A stretch of DNA of 45,691 nucleotides from Acidimicrobiales bacterium (GTDB taxonomy: Bacteria; Actinomycetota; Acidimicrobiia; Acidimicrobiales; Ilumatobacteraceae): positions 1 through 45,691 of the forward strand of contig JAOBWO010000119.1 in NCBI GenBank assembly GCA_025463415.1, in the 5' to 3' direction. The notes below the pieces were generated by a model. It had not been told where the DNA came from and did not search any database. It saw only the letters and a list, made by a program, of their open reading frames with translations. Numbering within the stretch: the stretch's first letter is position 1; every line of letters begins with the position of its first letter. A program made the translations under genes and the position numbers. Positions 15,071 through 24,155 of the stretch are shown one piece after another.

Positions 15071-17086
15071 GTGAACGAGTCGGATCGCTACGACGCTGGC
15101 TGGACCCGGCGTGTCGAGGAACGCCCACGGTGGTGTCGGTGGATCATGGCGACCTGGCGGTCGACCATGCCGCGCGGCAGCGATCTCGCCGCCGCCACAT
15201 TCGAACGGCGTCATCGTGGGATCAAGAGCCTTCTGTGGACGATGATGATCGGGATCCTCCCGTATTCCATCGCGACCGGCAGGCCGGCCGTCGCGGCGTT
15301 TCTCTTGTCCGTGCCGATCGCGCTCGAGGCATGCCGTGCTGCCTTCGTGCGCAGCAGAGCCCGGCAAGCGTCGATGGTGACGCTGGACCTGTTCGTGTGC
15401 GCGTCGTTGTACGTCTATCTCGCGGGCGGTGTCACCGAGGCCCATTTCATCTACTTCGTGCTCGTCGGCGTCATCGCGCTCTACCAGGACTGGCGCCCGT
15501 TCCTCATCGGCATCGCGCTCGTCGTCGTCGACCATGTCGTCCTCGGACTCGTGATGCCCGATGCAGTGTTCGGTTCTCACGGCATGTCGATGACGACGAT
15601 GACGACGGCCAAGCTTGCGACCGTCCATGCTGCGTTCCTCGTCGGTTCGACGGTGGCGAGCATCGTCGCGTGGAAGGCGAGCGAGGTGCAGGGCCGCTCG
15701 GACGAGCTCACCGGCCTTCCCAATCGACAGGTGCTGAGCGATGTCCTCGAGTGGACTCTGTCGCCCGGCCGCTCGGGGGTGTCAGTGCTCCTCGTCGACC
15801 TGTGCGGGTTCAAGCGGATCAACGACGTCTACGGACACGACGCAGGCGATCAACTGTTGGTCGAGGTGGCCCGTCGGATCTCGCGCACGTGCCGCCGTCA
15901 GGACGTCGTCGCTCGGGTGGGCGGCGACGAGTTCGTGGTCGTCCTCCCGGACAGCGACTCGCACGGCGCCATCTCCGCGGTCGCCCGAATCGCCGAGGCA
16001 TGCGGTGAGCCGCTGCGGGTCGACGACCGCACCATCCGGATCACCGCGAGCATCGGCGTCGTGGTGGTCGCCCAAGCCGACGGACCGCGCAGGCCCATCG
16101 AGGTGCTGAGTGACGCCGACCTCGCGATGTGCGCGGCGAAGCGGCAGTACGGCGACTCCGGCGGCTTCAAGATCTTCGTTCCAAGCATGCGCGCGCAGGC
16201 TCGTGCCGACTTCGAGCTCGAGCTCGATCTCGCCGAGAGCGTGGAGCGAGGCGAGCTCCGGCTCCTGTACCAGCCGGTGGTCGACATGGTGACGTCGCAG
16301 ATCGTGGGTGCGGAGGCGTTGGTGCGCTGGCAACATCCGACGCGTGGGCTGCTCGGGCCGATCGAGTTCATCCCGGCCGCCGAGCGCACCGGTCTGATCG
16401 TCGGGATCGGGCGATGGGTCCTCCAGGAGGCCGTTGCCCAGCTGTCCCTCTGGAACGAGCGGTTCCCACATCTCGGTGACCTGTCGATGCACGTCAACCT
16501 GTCGACCCACCAGTTGCGGAGCTCCTCGCTGGTGGCCGAGATCCGTGAGCTCGTGCAGCCGTCACCGATCGTTGCCGACCGCCTCGTCATCGAGATCACC
16601 GAGAGTGCGCTGCTCGGCGGGGATCGCGACCTCATCGTGCTGCGCCAGCTCAAGGACCTCGGCATCCGGTTGGCGCTCGACGACTTCGGAACCGGCTACT
16701 CCTCGCTGTCGAACCTCGCCCGGTTGCCGATCGACGAGCTGAAGATCGACAAGTCCTTCACCGACGACGTGCCGGTGGGTCCCAACCGAACGTTGATGGC
16801 CGGAGTGCTCGCGCTCGCCGGCCGCGTCGGGATGATCCCGATCATCGAGGGCATCGAGCGGCCCGAACAGGTCAGTGAGCTGCTCGCGATGGGCGCCAGG
16901 GTCGGTCAGGGCTACTACTACAGCCGACCGTTGTCATCGGACGCGTTCATGCTCAAGCTCGGTGACCAGCCGGTACCGAACGACCAGCGCGACGGCACGG
17001 TCGTTGCCCTCTCGATGGCCGGCGGCGCACCGCGCAAGGCGACCGCAGCGACCGATGTCGGAATGCGCACTGGACGGACAGGGTGA
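15071..17086 (+). CDS. membrane-bound GGDEF-EAL cyclic di-GMP protein
   Basis: This 671-residue protein can both make and break cyclic di-GMP. Residues about 50-205 contain five to six membrane helices that form an unassigned sensor. The diguanylate cyclase domain keeps the active GGDEF (284-288) and the inhibitory I-site RRQD five residues before it. The phosphodiesterase domain keeps Glu415-Ala-Leu, the Asn of VNLSTHQL, VIEITES, DDFGTGYSSL, KIDKSF, the Glu of EGIERPEQ and GQGYYYSRPL, so both activities are predicted. The GTG start at 15071 lacks a clear ribosome site; ATG 15146 is an alternative. Cyclic di-GMP normally lowers motility, fitting the locus. Confidence 0.92.
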   Translation: MNESDRYDAGWTRRVEERPRWCRWIMATWRSTMPRGSDLAAATFERRHRGIKSLLWTMMIGILPYSIATGRPAVAAFLLSVPIALEACRAAFVRSRARQASMVTLDLFVCASLYVYLAGGVTEAHFIYFVLVGVIALYQDWRPFLIGIALVVVDHVVLGLVMPDAVFGSHGMSMTTMTTAKLATVHAAFLVGSTVASIVAWKASEVQGRSDELTGLPNRQVLSDVLEWTLSPGRSGVSVLLVDLCGFKRINDVYGHDAGDQLLVEVARRISRTCRRQDVVARVGGDEFVVVLPDSDSHGAISAVARIAEACGEPLRVDDRTIRITASIGVVVVAQADGPRRPIEVLSDADLAMCAAKRQYGDSGGFKIFVPSMRAQARADFELELDLAESVERGELRLLYQPVVDMVTSQIVGAEALVRWQHPTRGLLGPIEFIPAAERTGLIVGIGRWVLQEAVAQLSLWNERFPHLGDLSMHVNLSTHQLRSSSLVAEIRELVQPSPIVADRLVIEITESALLGGDRDLIVLRQLKDLGIRLALDDFGTGYSSLSNLARLPIDELKIDKSFTDDVPVGPNRTLMAGVLALAGRVGMIPIIEGIERPEQVSELLAMGARVGQGYYYSRPLSSDAFMLKLGDQPVPNDQRDGTVVALSMAGGAPRKATAATDVGMRTGRTG

Positions 17087-17206
17087 CGGTCGTCTGGGCT
17101 TGCGCACGTCGCGGGAAGCGGGCAACATGCTGCGGCCCGGTGTGGTCGGGGGCGTGGATGTCGGGCCCGTGTGCTCGGCCTGAGCGAGCGGGGAGGGATC
17201 GGACCG

Positions 17207-19027
17207 GTGTCCTTCGAACACACATCAGAGAACGGTGTCGACCGCTGCTTCGAATGCTTCGTCGACGCCGTGACTGAATACGCGATCTTCATGCTCGACG
17301 CAGAGGGAGCCGTCGCCTCGTGGAACTTGGGCGCGCGACGCATGTTCGGCGACGAGGAGCACGAAGCCCTGGGCCAGAGCGTGTCCCGGTTCTCTCTCGC
17401 CGGGGATGCCGAAGCCGGGAGACCAGAGGCCGACCTCGCCGAGGCCGCGGTCGCCGGCAGCTGCCGCACCGACGGCTGGCGGCTCCGCAAGGACGGCAGC
17501 TCCTTCTGGGCGCACGTGGTCATCACGGCCCTGTACGACGGCCAGCAGCAGCTGACCGGCTACGCCCATGTCACCCGTGACGACACCGAGCGCCGGATCG
17601 TCGAGGCCACCGCGCGCACGACGACGGCACAGGCGCTCCGGGTGAACGCCGCCACGGACGACTTCCTGTCGCGGATGAGCCACGAGCTGCTGACGCCGTT
17701 GAACGCGATCCTCGGCTTCGGTCAGGTCTTGAACATGGAGGAACTGACCCCGACGCAGCGCGAATGTGTCGACCGGATCGTCATGGCAGGTGACCACCTC
17801 GTCGATCTCGTCGACGAGGTGCTCGGTCTCACGAGCTTGCGGAGCGGTGCGATGCGGCTGTCGCCCGAACCCGTCCACGTGCCATCCGCGGTGGCTGACG
17901 CGGTGTACATGATGCGTCCGCTCGCCGACCGTCGCGGCGTGTCCGTCGTGGTCGAGCCGATGCCGAACGAACCGTGCGTGCGTGCCGACCGCCGACGGCT
18001 CCATCAGGTGCTCGTCAACCTCCTGGAGAACGCGATCAAGCACAACCCGGACGATGGCGAGGTGCGCGTGCGTTGCGAGCCGCTCGACGGCGCGCGGGTC
18101 AGGGTGACCGTGATCGATGCCGGCCTCGGTCTGCGCCAGTCGGATCTCGACAGGCTGTTCGAACCGTTCGAGAGGTTGGCAGCAGCGCGCAGCCAGGTCG
18201 CCGGCAAGGGCCTCGGCCTCGCGCTGACGAAGCGCTTGGTCGAGGCGATGGACGGCTCGGTCGGCGTCAGCAGCCGCCTCGGCGAGGGCTCCTCGTTCTG
18301 GATCGACCTCCCGGTCACGTCTCGCTCAGAGGAGACCGACGCGGGACAGGTCCCGCCCTCGAGCGCCACCGAGCCGTCGCACATCGCTCGGCGCGTGCTC
18401 TACGTGGAGGACAACCTGTCGAACGTGCGCCTCGTCGAGCGAGTTCTGGCGCGGCACCCGCACGCGTTGCTCACGGTGGCCACGACAGGAGGCGCAGCGC
18501 TCGCTCGCGTCGTCGACGATCAGCCGGACGTGATCTTCCTGGACCTCCACCTGCCGGACATGTCGGGCGAGGACGTGCTCGCCGGCATCCGCGCCGACCC
18601 GCGGACGGCGCACATCCCCGTGGTGGTGCTCACCGCCGACGCCACGACCGAGCGATCGGACCGCCTGTTCGCGCTCGGCGCGAACGCGTACCTCACCAAG
18701 CCGTTCGACATCTACCAGTTGCTGGACATCATCGACGACCCGACGGACGAGCACCACGTGACGACGCGAGCCGCGGAGCCGGACGTGTCGCCGGCACCGC
18801 CATCGCCATCGCCATCGCCGTCGCCGTCGCCGTCGCAGGACGACATGTGGTCGCCCACCGCTGATGTCGCACATTCGATGAACAACCTGCTCGGCGTGAT
18901 CCTGAACCTCTGCGCCCTGCTGACGCGTTCGGCCACCGACCCTGCCGTGATCGCCGACCTCGCCGAGGTCCGCAACGCAACCGAGCAGGCCGTCGATCTC
19001 GTGAAGCAGATGCCGTCTCGGGGGTAG
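17207..19027 (+). CDS. PAS hybrid histidine kinase with C-terminal DHp-like segment
   Basis: The 606 residues contain a PAS sensor domain (about 15-130; EYAIFMLDAEGAVASWN), a HisKA domain with His159 in FLSRMSHELLTPLNA, an ATPase domain (LVNLLENAIKHNPDD, GKGLGLAL), a receiver with Asp446 in IFLDLHLPDMSG and Lys in YLTKPF, a Ser-Pro linker, and a final helical segment with His556 in DVAHSMNNLLGVILNL. That ending resembles a second dimerisation/phosphotransfer helix but has no ATPase domain. No membrane helix is present, so it is cytoplasmic. GTG 17207 is preceded by GGGAGGG nine bases upstream; GTG 17171 is an alternative. Confidence 0.88.
   Translation: MSFEHTSENGVDRCFECFVDAVTEYAIFMLDAEGAVASWNLGARRMFGDEEHEALGQSVSRFSLAGDAEAGRPEADLAEAAVAGSCRTDGWRLRKDGSSFWAHVVITALYDGQQQLTGYAHVTRDDTERRIVEATARTTTAQALRVNAATDDFLSRMSHELLTPLNAILGFGQVLNMEELTPTQRECVDRIVMAGDHLVDLVDEVLGLTSLRSGAMRLSPEPVHVPSAVADAVYMMRPLADRRGVSVVVEPMPNEPCVRADRRRLHQVLVNLLENAIKHNPDDGEVRVRCEPLDGARVRVTVIDAGLGLRQSDLDRLFEPFERLAAARSQVAGKGLGLALTKRLVEAMDGSVGVSSRLGEGSSFWIDLPVTSRSEETDAGQVPPSSATEPSHIARRVLYVEDNLSNVRLVERVLARHPHALLTVATTGGAALARVVDDQPDVIFLDLHLPDMSGEDVLAGIRADPRTAHIPVVVLTADATTERSDRLFALGANAYLTKPFDIYQLLDIIDDPTDEHHVTTRAAEPDVSPAPPSPSPSPSPSPSQDDMWSPTADVAHSMNNLLGVILNLCALLTRSATDPAVIADLAEVRNATEQAVDLVKQMPSRG
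18800..18835 (+). repeat. six tandem hexanucleotides encoding Pro-Ser
   Basis: Six copies of CCA/CCG followed by TCG encode a Pro-Ser linker between the receiver and the last domain of the hybrid kinase. Hexamers keep the frame, so copy-number changes would only vary linker length. Confidence 0.7.
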
Positions 19028-19032
19028 CGCGC

Positions 19033-19050
19033 GTGGTGCCATTGCACCAC
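19033..19050 (+). other. stem-loop after the hybrid kinase gene
   Basis: Perfect 7-bp arms GTGGTGC/GCACCAC enclose a CATT loop, five bases after the stop of the kinase gene. No T-run follows, so terminator function is possible but not shown. Confidence 0.4.
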
Positions 19051-19106
19051 CGAATTGCATGCTGATGTCTCATGTTGTGCCGCTGTCCGGCAGACGATGA
19101 GAACAC

Positions 19107-21194
19107 GTGAGCATTTTCTGTCGTGAGCAATCGACCGTCCGGGCACACGCCAATCGCGCCCGTCAGCTGATCGTCGTCGCTGTCGTGGCACTGCTGAGCA
19201 CCGGCGTCGTCGCGAGCTCCCCTTCGGTCGCAGCCCCATCATCTGTGGACTCCTCGACCGACTGGCTGGGCACGGTGAACTACTTCCGCGCGATGGCCAA
19301 GCTCGGCCCGGTGGTCGAGGATCCGGGGATGTCAGCGGCGGCGGCCCTCCACTCGTGCTACATGCTCTACAACGGCATCACCCACGACGAGACGCCCGGA
19401 CTGCAGGGGTACACGGTGGACGGAGACGCGTCGGGCAACAACAGCAACGTCGCGGTGTCCAGCCAGATCAACGCGCCGGCTCATAGCCACGTCGAGCTCT
19501 GGATGACCGGTCCGTTCCACGCTCTCGGCATCCTTCGGCCCGGCCTGAAGTCAGTGGGATTCGGGATGTGCAACCTCGAGGCCACGCCGACGCCGTGGCA
19601 CTCTGGGGCCACGCTCGACGTGCTCCACGGTCTCACCCAGGTCGGGCAGACGGCGCCCGTCGTCTGGCCCGGCAACGGCGCGACGACCAGCCTCAGCCAG
19701 TTCGTCACCGAGAGCCCCAACCCACTCGACTTCTGTGGCTGGACGGGGCAAGCAGCGGGGCTTCCGATCCTCGCGATGATGCCGGAGACGTTCTCCCGCA
19801 ACCCGACGGCGACGGTCGCTGGGTCGAACGGCGTTCCGCTCGACACATGCGTGCTGTCGCCGAAGAACACATCCGGCGTCGCCCAGCAGATCCTCGCCGC
19901 CAACAACGCGGTCGTGATCATCCCTCGCGCCAAGCTCGATCCGGACACCTATGCGGTCTCGCTGTCGACCACCGCTCGCAACGTCTCCTGGAGCTTCGGT
20001 GTGGACCCGTCCGCTGTGATCACCACCACCGGGACGCAGCCTGCGCTGCCGTTGCAGCCGGCCCCGACGACATCGCCACTTGCGTCGGGCAACACGTTGC
20101 AGATCCTGAGTCCTACGCGGATCGTCGACACTCGGGACAACGTCGGATCGACCTCGCTCGTCGGCACGCTGCCCAAGCGCATCCAGATATCCGATCATGG
20201 CGGCGTCCCCGACGGCGCCAGGGCGATCAGCGCGAACTTCACCGTCACCGACGCTGCAGCAAGCGGGTTCTTGACGGTGTGGAACTGCTCGGCCGACCGC
20301 CCCGTCGTGTCGACCGTCAACTTCGTCGCCGGCGACACCGTTCCGAACGGCGCGAGCGTTCCGCTCGATGCCACGGGCGGGATCTGCGTCTACTCCTCGG
20401 CGAACGTCGATCTGCTCGTCGACGTGAACGGGTACTTCGGAGTCGGGGGCGGTGGGAAGTTCGCCTCGGTCACCCCGACGCGTTTGATGGACAGCCGTGC
20501 CGGCCTCGGCACCGCCGGCCGCGTGCCCGCGGACTCGGTCGTGCCGCTCCAGGTGACTGGCGTCGCCGGGGTGCCGTCGAAGGTGTCGGCCGTTGCGCTG
20601 AACGTGACCAGTGTGTCCCCGAGCGCAGCCGGGTTCGTCACCGTCTACCCCTGCGACGGGCCGAGGCCGGTGGTCTCCAGCCTCAACCCGATACCCGGAT
20701 CGGTGAAGCCGAACGTCGTCATCACACCGGTCGCAGCCGACGGCACCGTGTGCCTCTACACCCTCACGGATGTCGATCTCGTCGTCGACATCACCGGGTA
20801 CCTCGTGCCGAGCGCGACGTTGAAGTTCACCTCGACCACACCGTTCCGGCTCACCGACACCCGTGATCGCAACCGGGTCGAGCTGAACGACGGGACCGGC
20901 GGCAACCCGCTGGGTGGCGGTCAGATGTTGACCATCCAGGTCGCGGGTCAGCGTGGAGTGGCTGCGGATGCGAAGGCGATCTCGGCCAACTTCACCGTCA
21001 TCGGATCGTCCTCGTCCGGGTACCTCACGGCGTGGCCGTGTGGGCAGCAGCCGGCGACGTCGACGGTCAACTTCGGTGTCGGCTTCGCGGTGGCGAACGG
21101 TGCCCAGATGCCCCTTTCGGCCAGCGGTCAGCTGTGCGTCTACGTCTCCAACTCGGTGCACGTCATCCTCGACATCAGCGGCTGGTGGAGCTGA
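19107..21194 (+). CDS. secreted CAP/SCP-domain protein with three C-terminal beta repeats
   Basis: The 695 residues start with a signal peptide (LIVVAVVALLSTGVVASSPSVA, cleavage near residue 43). A CAP (SCP/PR-1) domain follows (about 50-200): WLGTVNYFRAMAKLGPVVEDP, AAALHSCYML, and HSHVELWMTGPFHALGILRP. Three repeats of about 115 residues fill the rest (about 330-695), each running from PTR[IL]xDTR through NFTV or NVTS to DVxGY, a pattern common at the C-termini of secreted actinobacterial proteins. It is probably exported and cell-wall or matrix associated. Its function is not known; neighbouring cyclic di-GMP genes suggest a surface-attachment role by context only. Confidence 0.82.
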   Translation: MSIFCREQSTVRAHANRARQLIVVAVVALLSTGVVASSPSVAAPSSVDSSTDWLGTVNYFRAMAKLGPVVEDPGMSAAAALHSCYMLYNGITHDETPGLQGYTVDGDASGNNSNVAVSSQINAPAHSHVELWMTGPFHALGILRPGLKSVGFGMCNLEATPTPWHSGATLDVLHGLTQVGQTAPVVWPGNGATTSLSQFVTESPNPLDFCGWTGQAAGLPILAMMPETFSRNPTATVAGSNGVPLDTCVLSPKNTSGVAQQILAANNAVVIIPRAKLDPDTYAVSLSTTARNVSWSFGVDPSAVITTTGTQPALPLQPAPTTSPLASGNTLQILSPTRIVDTRDNVGSTSLVGTLPKRIQISDHGGVPDGARAISANFTVTDAAASGFLTVWNCSADRPVVSTVNFVAGDTVPNGASVPLDATGGICVYSSANVDLLVDVNGYFGVGGGGKFASVTPTRLMDSRAGLGTAGRVPADSVVPLQVTGVAGVPSKVSAVALNVTSVSPSAAGFVTVYPCDGPRPVVSSLNPIPGSVKPNVVITPVAADGTVCLYTLTDVDLVVDITGYLVPSATLKFTSTTPFRLTDTRDRNRVELNDGTGGNPLGGGQMLTIQVAGQRGVAADAKAISANFTVIGSSSSGYLTAWPCGQQPATSTVNFGVGFAVANGAQMPLSASGQLCVYVSNSVHVILDISGWWS

Positions 21195-21297
21195 GCCATG
21201 AGGCCGCATGCCGGCGACATGGTGGAAAAGCTGCGCCTCCCTCGGACCGTCAGCGGGGCCACATGCTCGTGCCGTCCATCTCCGGGAAGGGAACCTC

Positions 21298-22551
21298 GTG
21301 CCGATGACCGTTGAAGCGACGACATCCGTGGACGTCGCCCAGATGCTGGACGCTCTTCCCGAGCGAGTGGTCCGGTATCGGATGGACGATCTCCGCGTCA
21401 CGTACTGCAACGCGTCCTGGGCCGCTGCTCATGGATCGACGGCCGTCGGCGTCGTCGGACACACGTTGGACGAGTTCCTCTCGCCCACCGAGATGCTCTG
21501 TCTCGATGCCCAGCTGGCGCGGTTCGATCCCCACAACCTGATCATCACCGACACTGCAGCCCGTCCGGCCCCTGGGCCGCCCGGTCGCTGGGTCGAGTGG
21601 GTCGACCAGTTCCTGCCGGACGACAGCGGGTCTGTGGACGTGCTGTCGGTGGGCCGGGACATCACGGACCGGTACCTCGTCGAGGCACGGTTGGCTGCGA
21701 GCGAGGCCCGGTTCCGCGATCTCGCGGACAAGTCGATCGATGTCGTGTGGCGGTTCCTGTCGACCCCCGAACCTCACTTCGACTACCTGAGTCCTTCCGT
21801 CCAGACATGGTTGGGGTATCCACCCTCGCTGTTCCTCGATGACTTCGGCAGCTTCCTCGACGTGCTCGACCGGGATGGGCGGCGAGTCGTCGAGCGGGCG
21901 TTGAACGGGCGTCCTCTTCCGGCGACATGCGACCTTCGCTTCCGGCGCCGGGACGGGATCGAGGTCATCGGCGAGATGCAGGTCACGCCGATCCCCGACG
22001 GATCACAGGGCGTTGGTCGCGACGTCACCGAGCTCCGCACGCTGCAGGACCGCATGGCCTCGTTGGCCCTGCGCGATCCGTTGACGGGTCTCGCGAATCG
22101 GCGCCTCCTCGCCGACCTGATGAGCAGCACGCTCCGGCGCGCGGTCACGGCCGGTCTCGCGATCGGCGTGGCCTTCATCGATCTCGACGACTTCAAGTCG
22201 ATCAACGACCAGTACGGCCATGAGGCAGGTGACACGGTCCTGTGCGCGGTGGCGAACAGACTGGTGAGCACGGTTCGCATCGGCGACATCGTGGCCCGCC
22301 TCGGTGGTGACGAGTTCGTCGTCGTCTACCAGGCCGGACACTCGACCGAGCGGAGCGTGCTCCGCCGGATCGCACGGGCGATCGAGCCCCCGATCGCGAT
22401 CCGACACGATGTGAGCGTCCGGTGCACCGCAAGCGTCGGATACGTGGAGACGAGGGCCGTCGGGTACGACATGCACACCCTGTTGGGCGCGTCGGACACC
22501 GAGATGTACGCGGCCAAGCGGAGACGTCGAGCAGCGCAGGACAGGTCGTGA
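21298..22551 (+). CDS. PAS-PAS-GGDEF diguanylate cyclase
   Basis: A 417-residue cytoplasmic protein with two PAS domains (about 15-130, including MDDLRVTYCNASW, and about 140-250, including DVVWRFLSTPEPHFDYLSPS), followed by a GGDEF domain. GGDEF at 336-340 is intact and an I-site RIGD lies five residues before it, so active, product-inhibited cyclic di-GMP synthesis is expected. GTG 21298 has GGGAAGG seven bases upstream; ATG 21304 is nearly equivalent. The stop overlaps the ATG of the following 95-residue gene. What the PAS domains sense cannot be read from sequence. Confidence 0.92.
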   Translation: MPMTVEATTSVDVAQMLDALPERVVRYRMDDLRVTYCNASWAAAHGSTAVGVVGHTLDEFLSPTEMLCLDAQLARFDPHNLIITDTAARPAPGPPGRWVEWVDQFLPDDSGSVDVLSVGRDITDRYLVEARLAASEARFRDLADKSIDVVWRFLSTPEPHFDYLSPSVQTWLGYPPSLFLDDFGSFLDVLDRDGRRVVERALNGRPLPATCDLRFRRRDGIEVIGEMQVTPIPDGSQGVGRDVTELRTLQDRMASLALRDPLTGLANRRLLADLMSSTLRRAVTAGLAIGVAFIDLDDFKSINDQYGHEAGDTVLCAVANRLVSTVRIGDIVARLGGDEFVVVYQAGHSTERSVLRRIARAIEPPIAIRHDVSVRCTASVGYVETRAVGYDMHTLLGASDTEMYAAKRRRRAAQDRS

Positions 22552-22838
22552 TGCGCGCCGAGGATCGTCCCGCCGATGTCTGGGCGCTGACGCTGTCCCT
22601 GGAGCGTGCACTCGCAGCGCAGGGCGACGAACAGTTCGGCAGCATCGCCGCGGACAACTCCAGACTTCGCTGGATGGGGAGCTTCCCCGACGAGTGCTCG
22701 ATGAACATCAGCGTCGGGCTCGAGGCGCACACCGCCCGGGATGCCGTCGATCTGCTGCTCGACACCCTCGAGCGGATCGAGGCCGGTCGGTGGACAGCGA
22801 AGCTCGTGCGCATGGAGCTCGTCGAGGCTGGATCGTGA
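22551..22838 (+). CDS. small protein between cyclase and EAL-HDOD genes
   Basis: This 95-residue protein is not recognised. Residues 50-95 suggest a strand-helix-strand unit (CSMNISVGLEAH, ARDAVDLLLDTLERI, AKLVRMELVEA). Its ATG shares one base with the cyclase stop, and its stop overlaps the next gene's GTG by four bases, so all three genes are made together. The position implies a role in the same cyclic di-GMP module, such as an adaptor or effector; this is inference. Confidence 0.72.
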   Translation: MRAEDRPADVWALTLSLERALAAQGDEQFGSIAADNSRLRWMGSFPDECSMNISVGLEAHTARDAVDLLLDTLERIEAGRWTAKLVRMELVEAGS

Positions 22839-24121
22839 CGATGTACATCGGACGCCAGCCCATCCTCGATCGCCAACGGCATCGCCGCGGATACGAGCTG
22901 CTGTTCCGGAACGGCGTCGTCACCGACGCCGTGTTCGAGGACGGCGACGCGGCGACCCGCCTCGTGGTCGAGCAGGCGCTGCTCGACTGGGGCCTGCGCA
23001 CGCTCGTCGGCGATGGTGACGCATTCGTCAACGTGACCGCGGAGTTCCTCCACAGCGGACTGTTCACCGTCCTGCCACCGGAGCGCGTCGTGCTCGAAGT
23101 GCTGGAGTCGGTCGCGCTGGACTGTGAGACGGTCGCCGCCGTGAAGGCCGCGACGGCCCTCGGATACCGGTTCGCACTCGACGACGTCGTCTCGACGTCG
23201 GTCGTGGGCCTCGAACACATCCTGCCCTTCGTCGACGTGATCAAGATCGAGGTCCTCTCACTCTCGGACGCCAGCATCCGCGACCTCGTCACCGAGCTGC
23301 GCCTGGCGGCCCCGAAGGCCAGGTTGCTGGCAGAGAAGGTGGAGACCCGAGCATCGTTCGAGTTCTGTCGCGACCTCGGCTTCGATCTGTTCCAGGGCTA
23401 CTTCTTCGCGAAGCCCGAGGTCCTCCAGCGCGCCGCACGCCCGCTCGGCTCCGACGCCGCGATGGCGCTGCTGGCGGCGGTGCAGGATCCGTCGATCACG
23501 ATCGACCACCTGGCCGACCTGGCCAGCACCGATCCGACACTGACGTACCGGTTGCTCAAGTTGGTCAACACGAGCGCAGCGGGCCTTGTCACGCCGACGG
23601 ACTCGGTCAAGCAGGCCATCGTGCTCCTCGGCATCGACTACGTGCGTCAGATCGCCACGCTGCTGACCCTGTCGACGAACTCGACGAGCAACCCCGAGCT
23701 CGTCACGCTCGCGGTGACACGGGCGCACATGGCCCGTCATCTGCTTGCCGGCCAGGGGGATGCGAATGCCGCCTTCACCGCCGGCCTGCTGTCGGTGATC
23801 GACGTCGTGTTCGGTGTCGCAATGGTCGAGCTCGTCGACGAGTTGCCGCTCTCGGGTGAGGTCCGCGATGCCCTGCTGCTCGGTGAGGGCCCGATCGGTC
23901 ACGCGCTTGAGTTCATCCGCGCATATGAGCAGGCTGACGTGGCAACGATGTCGCGGTACGACATGTTCGATGCCGAGCTCAGCACCGACGCGTTCGGCCG
24001 ATCGACGGCACATGCCATCGAGTTCGATCGTCAGCTCGCCGTGCTCACGGGCTCGAGACGCCGGCGGGCTCGCACTGCACATGATGCGGGGTCGCGCGTC
24101 ATCGCACCGATCTCGAGCTGA
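22835..24121 (+). CDS. EAL-HDOD domain signalling protein (YuxH type)
   Basis: The 428 residues join a YuxH-type EAL domain to an HDOD domain. The EAL region opens with YIGRQPILDRQ and has ELL (from Glu21) where active enzymes have EAL, then VNVTAEFL, LEVLESV, ALDDVV, DVIKIEV, EKVET and FQGYFFAKP. Most metal-binding positions survive but ELL and DDV differ from the active consensus, so phosphodiesterase activity is uncertain; family members often act as binding proteins. HDOD follows (about 205-400; PLGSDAAMALLAAVQDP, VLLGIDYVRQIATLL). GTG 22835 overlaps the upstream stop by four bases. Confidence 0.87.
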   Translation: MTMYIGRQPILDRQRHRRGYELLFRNGVVTDAVFEDGDAATRLVVEQALLDWGLRTLVGDGDAFVNVTAEFLHSGLFTVLPPERVVLEVLESVALDCETVAAVKAATALGYRFALDDVVSTSVVGLEHILPFVDVIKIEVLSLSDASIRDLVTELRLAAPKARLLAEKVETRASFEFCRDLGFDLFQGYFFAKPEVLQRAARPLGSDAAMALLAAVQDPSITIDHLADLASTDPTLTYRLLKLVNTSAAGLVTPTDSVKQAIVLLGIDYVRQIATLLTLSTNSTSNPELVTLAVTRAHMARHLLAGQGDANAAFTAGLLSVIDVVFGVAMVELVDELPLSGEVRDALLLGEGPIGHALEFIRAYEQADVATMSRYDMFDAELSTDAFGRSTAHAIEFDRQLAVLTGSRRRRARTAHDAGSRVIAPISS

Positions 24122-24149
24122 TCGACGGCGTCGGCGCCGGGAGTACTCT
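24122..24149 (+). promoter_or_regulatory. candidate leaderless promoter of the VOC gene
   Basis: A weak -35 (TCGACG, 24122-24127), a 16-base spacer and a -10 TACTCT (24144-24149) place transcription start about seven bases on, at the ATG (24156). No separate ribosome site is visible, which favours a leaderless mRNA. Confidence 0.35.
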
Positions 24150-24155
24150 CGGCGG

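Noticed and set aside
21195-21297. Possible cyclic di-GMP riboswitch before the PAS-PAS-GGDEF gene
   Set aside because: The gap of about 100 bases does not show the conserved core of known cyclic di-GMP riboswitches.
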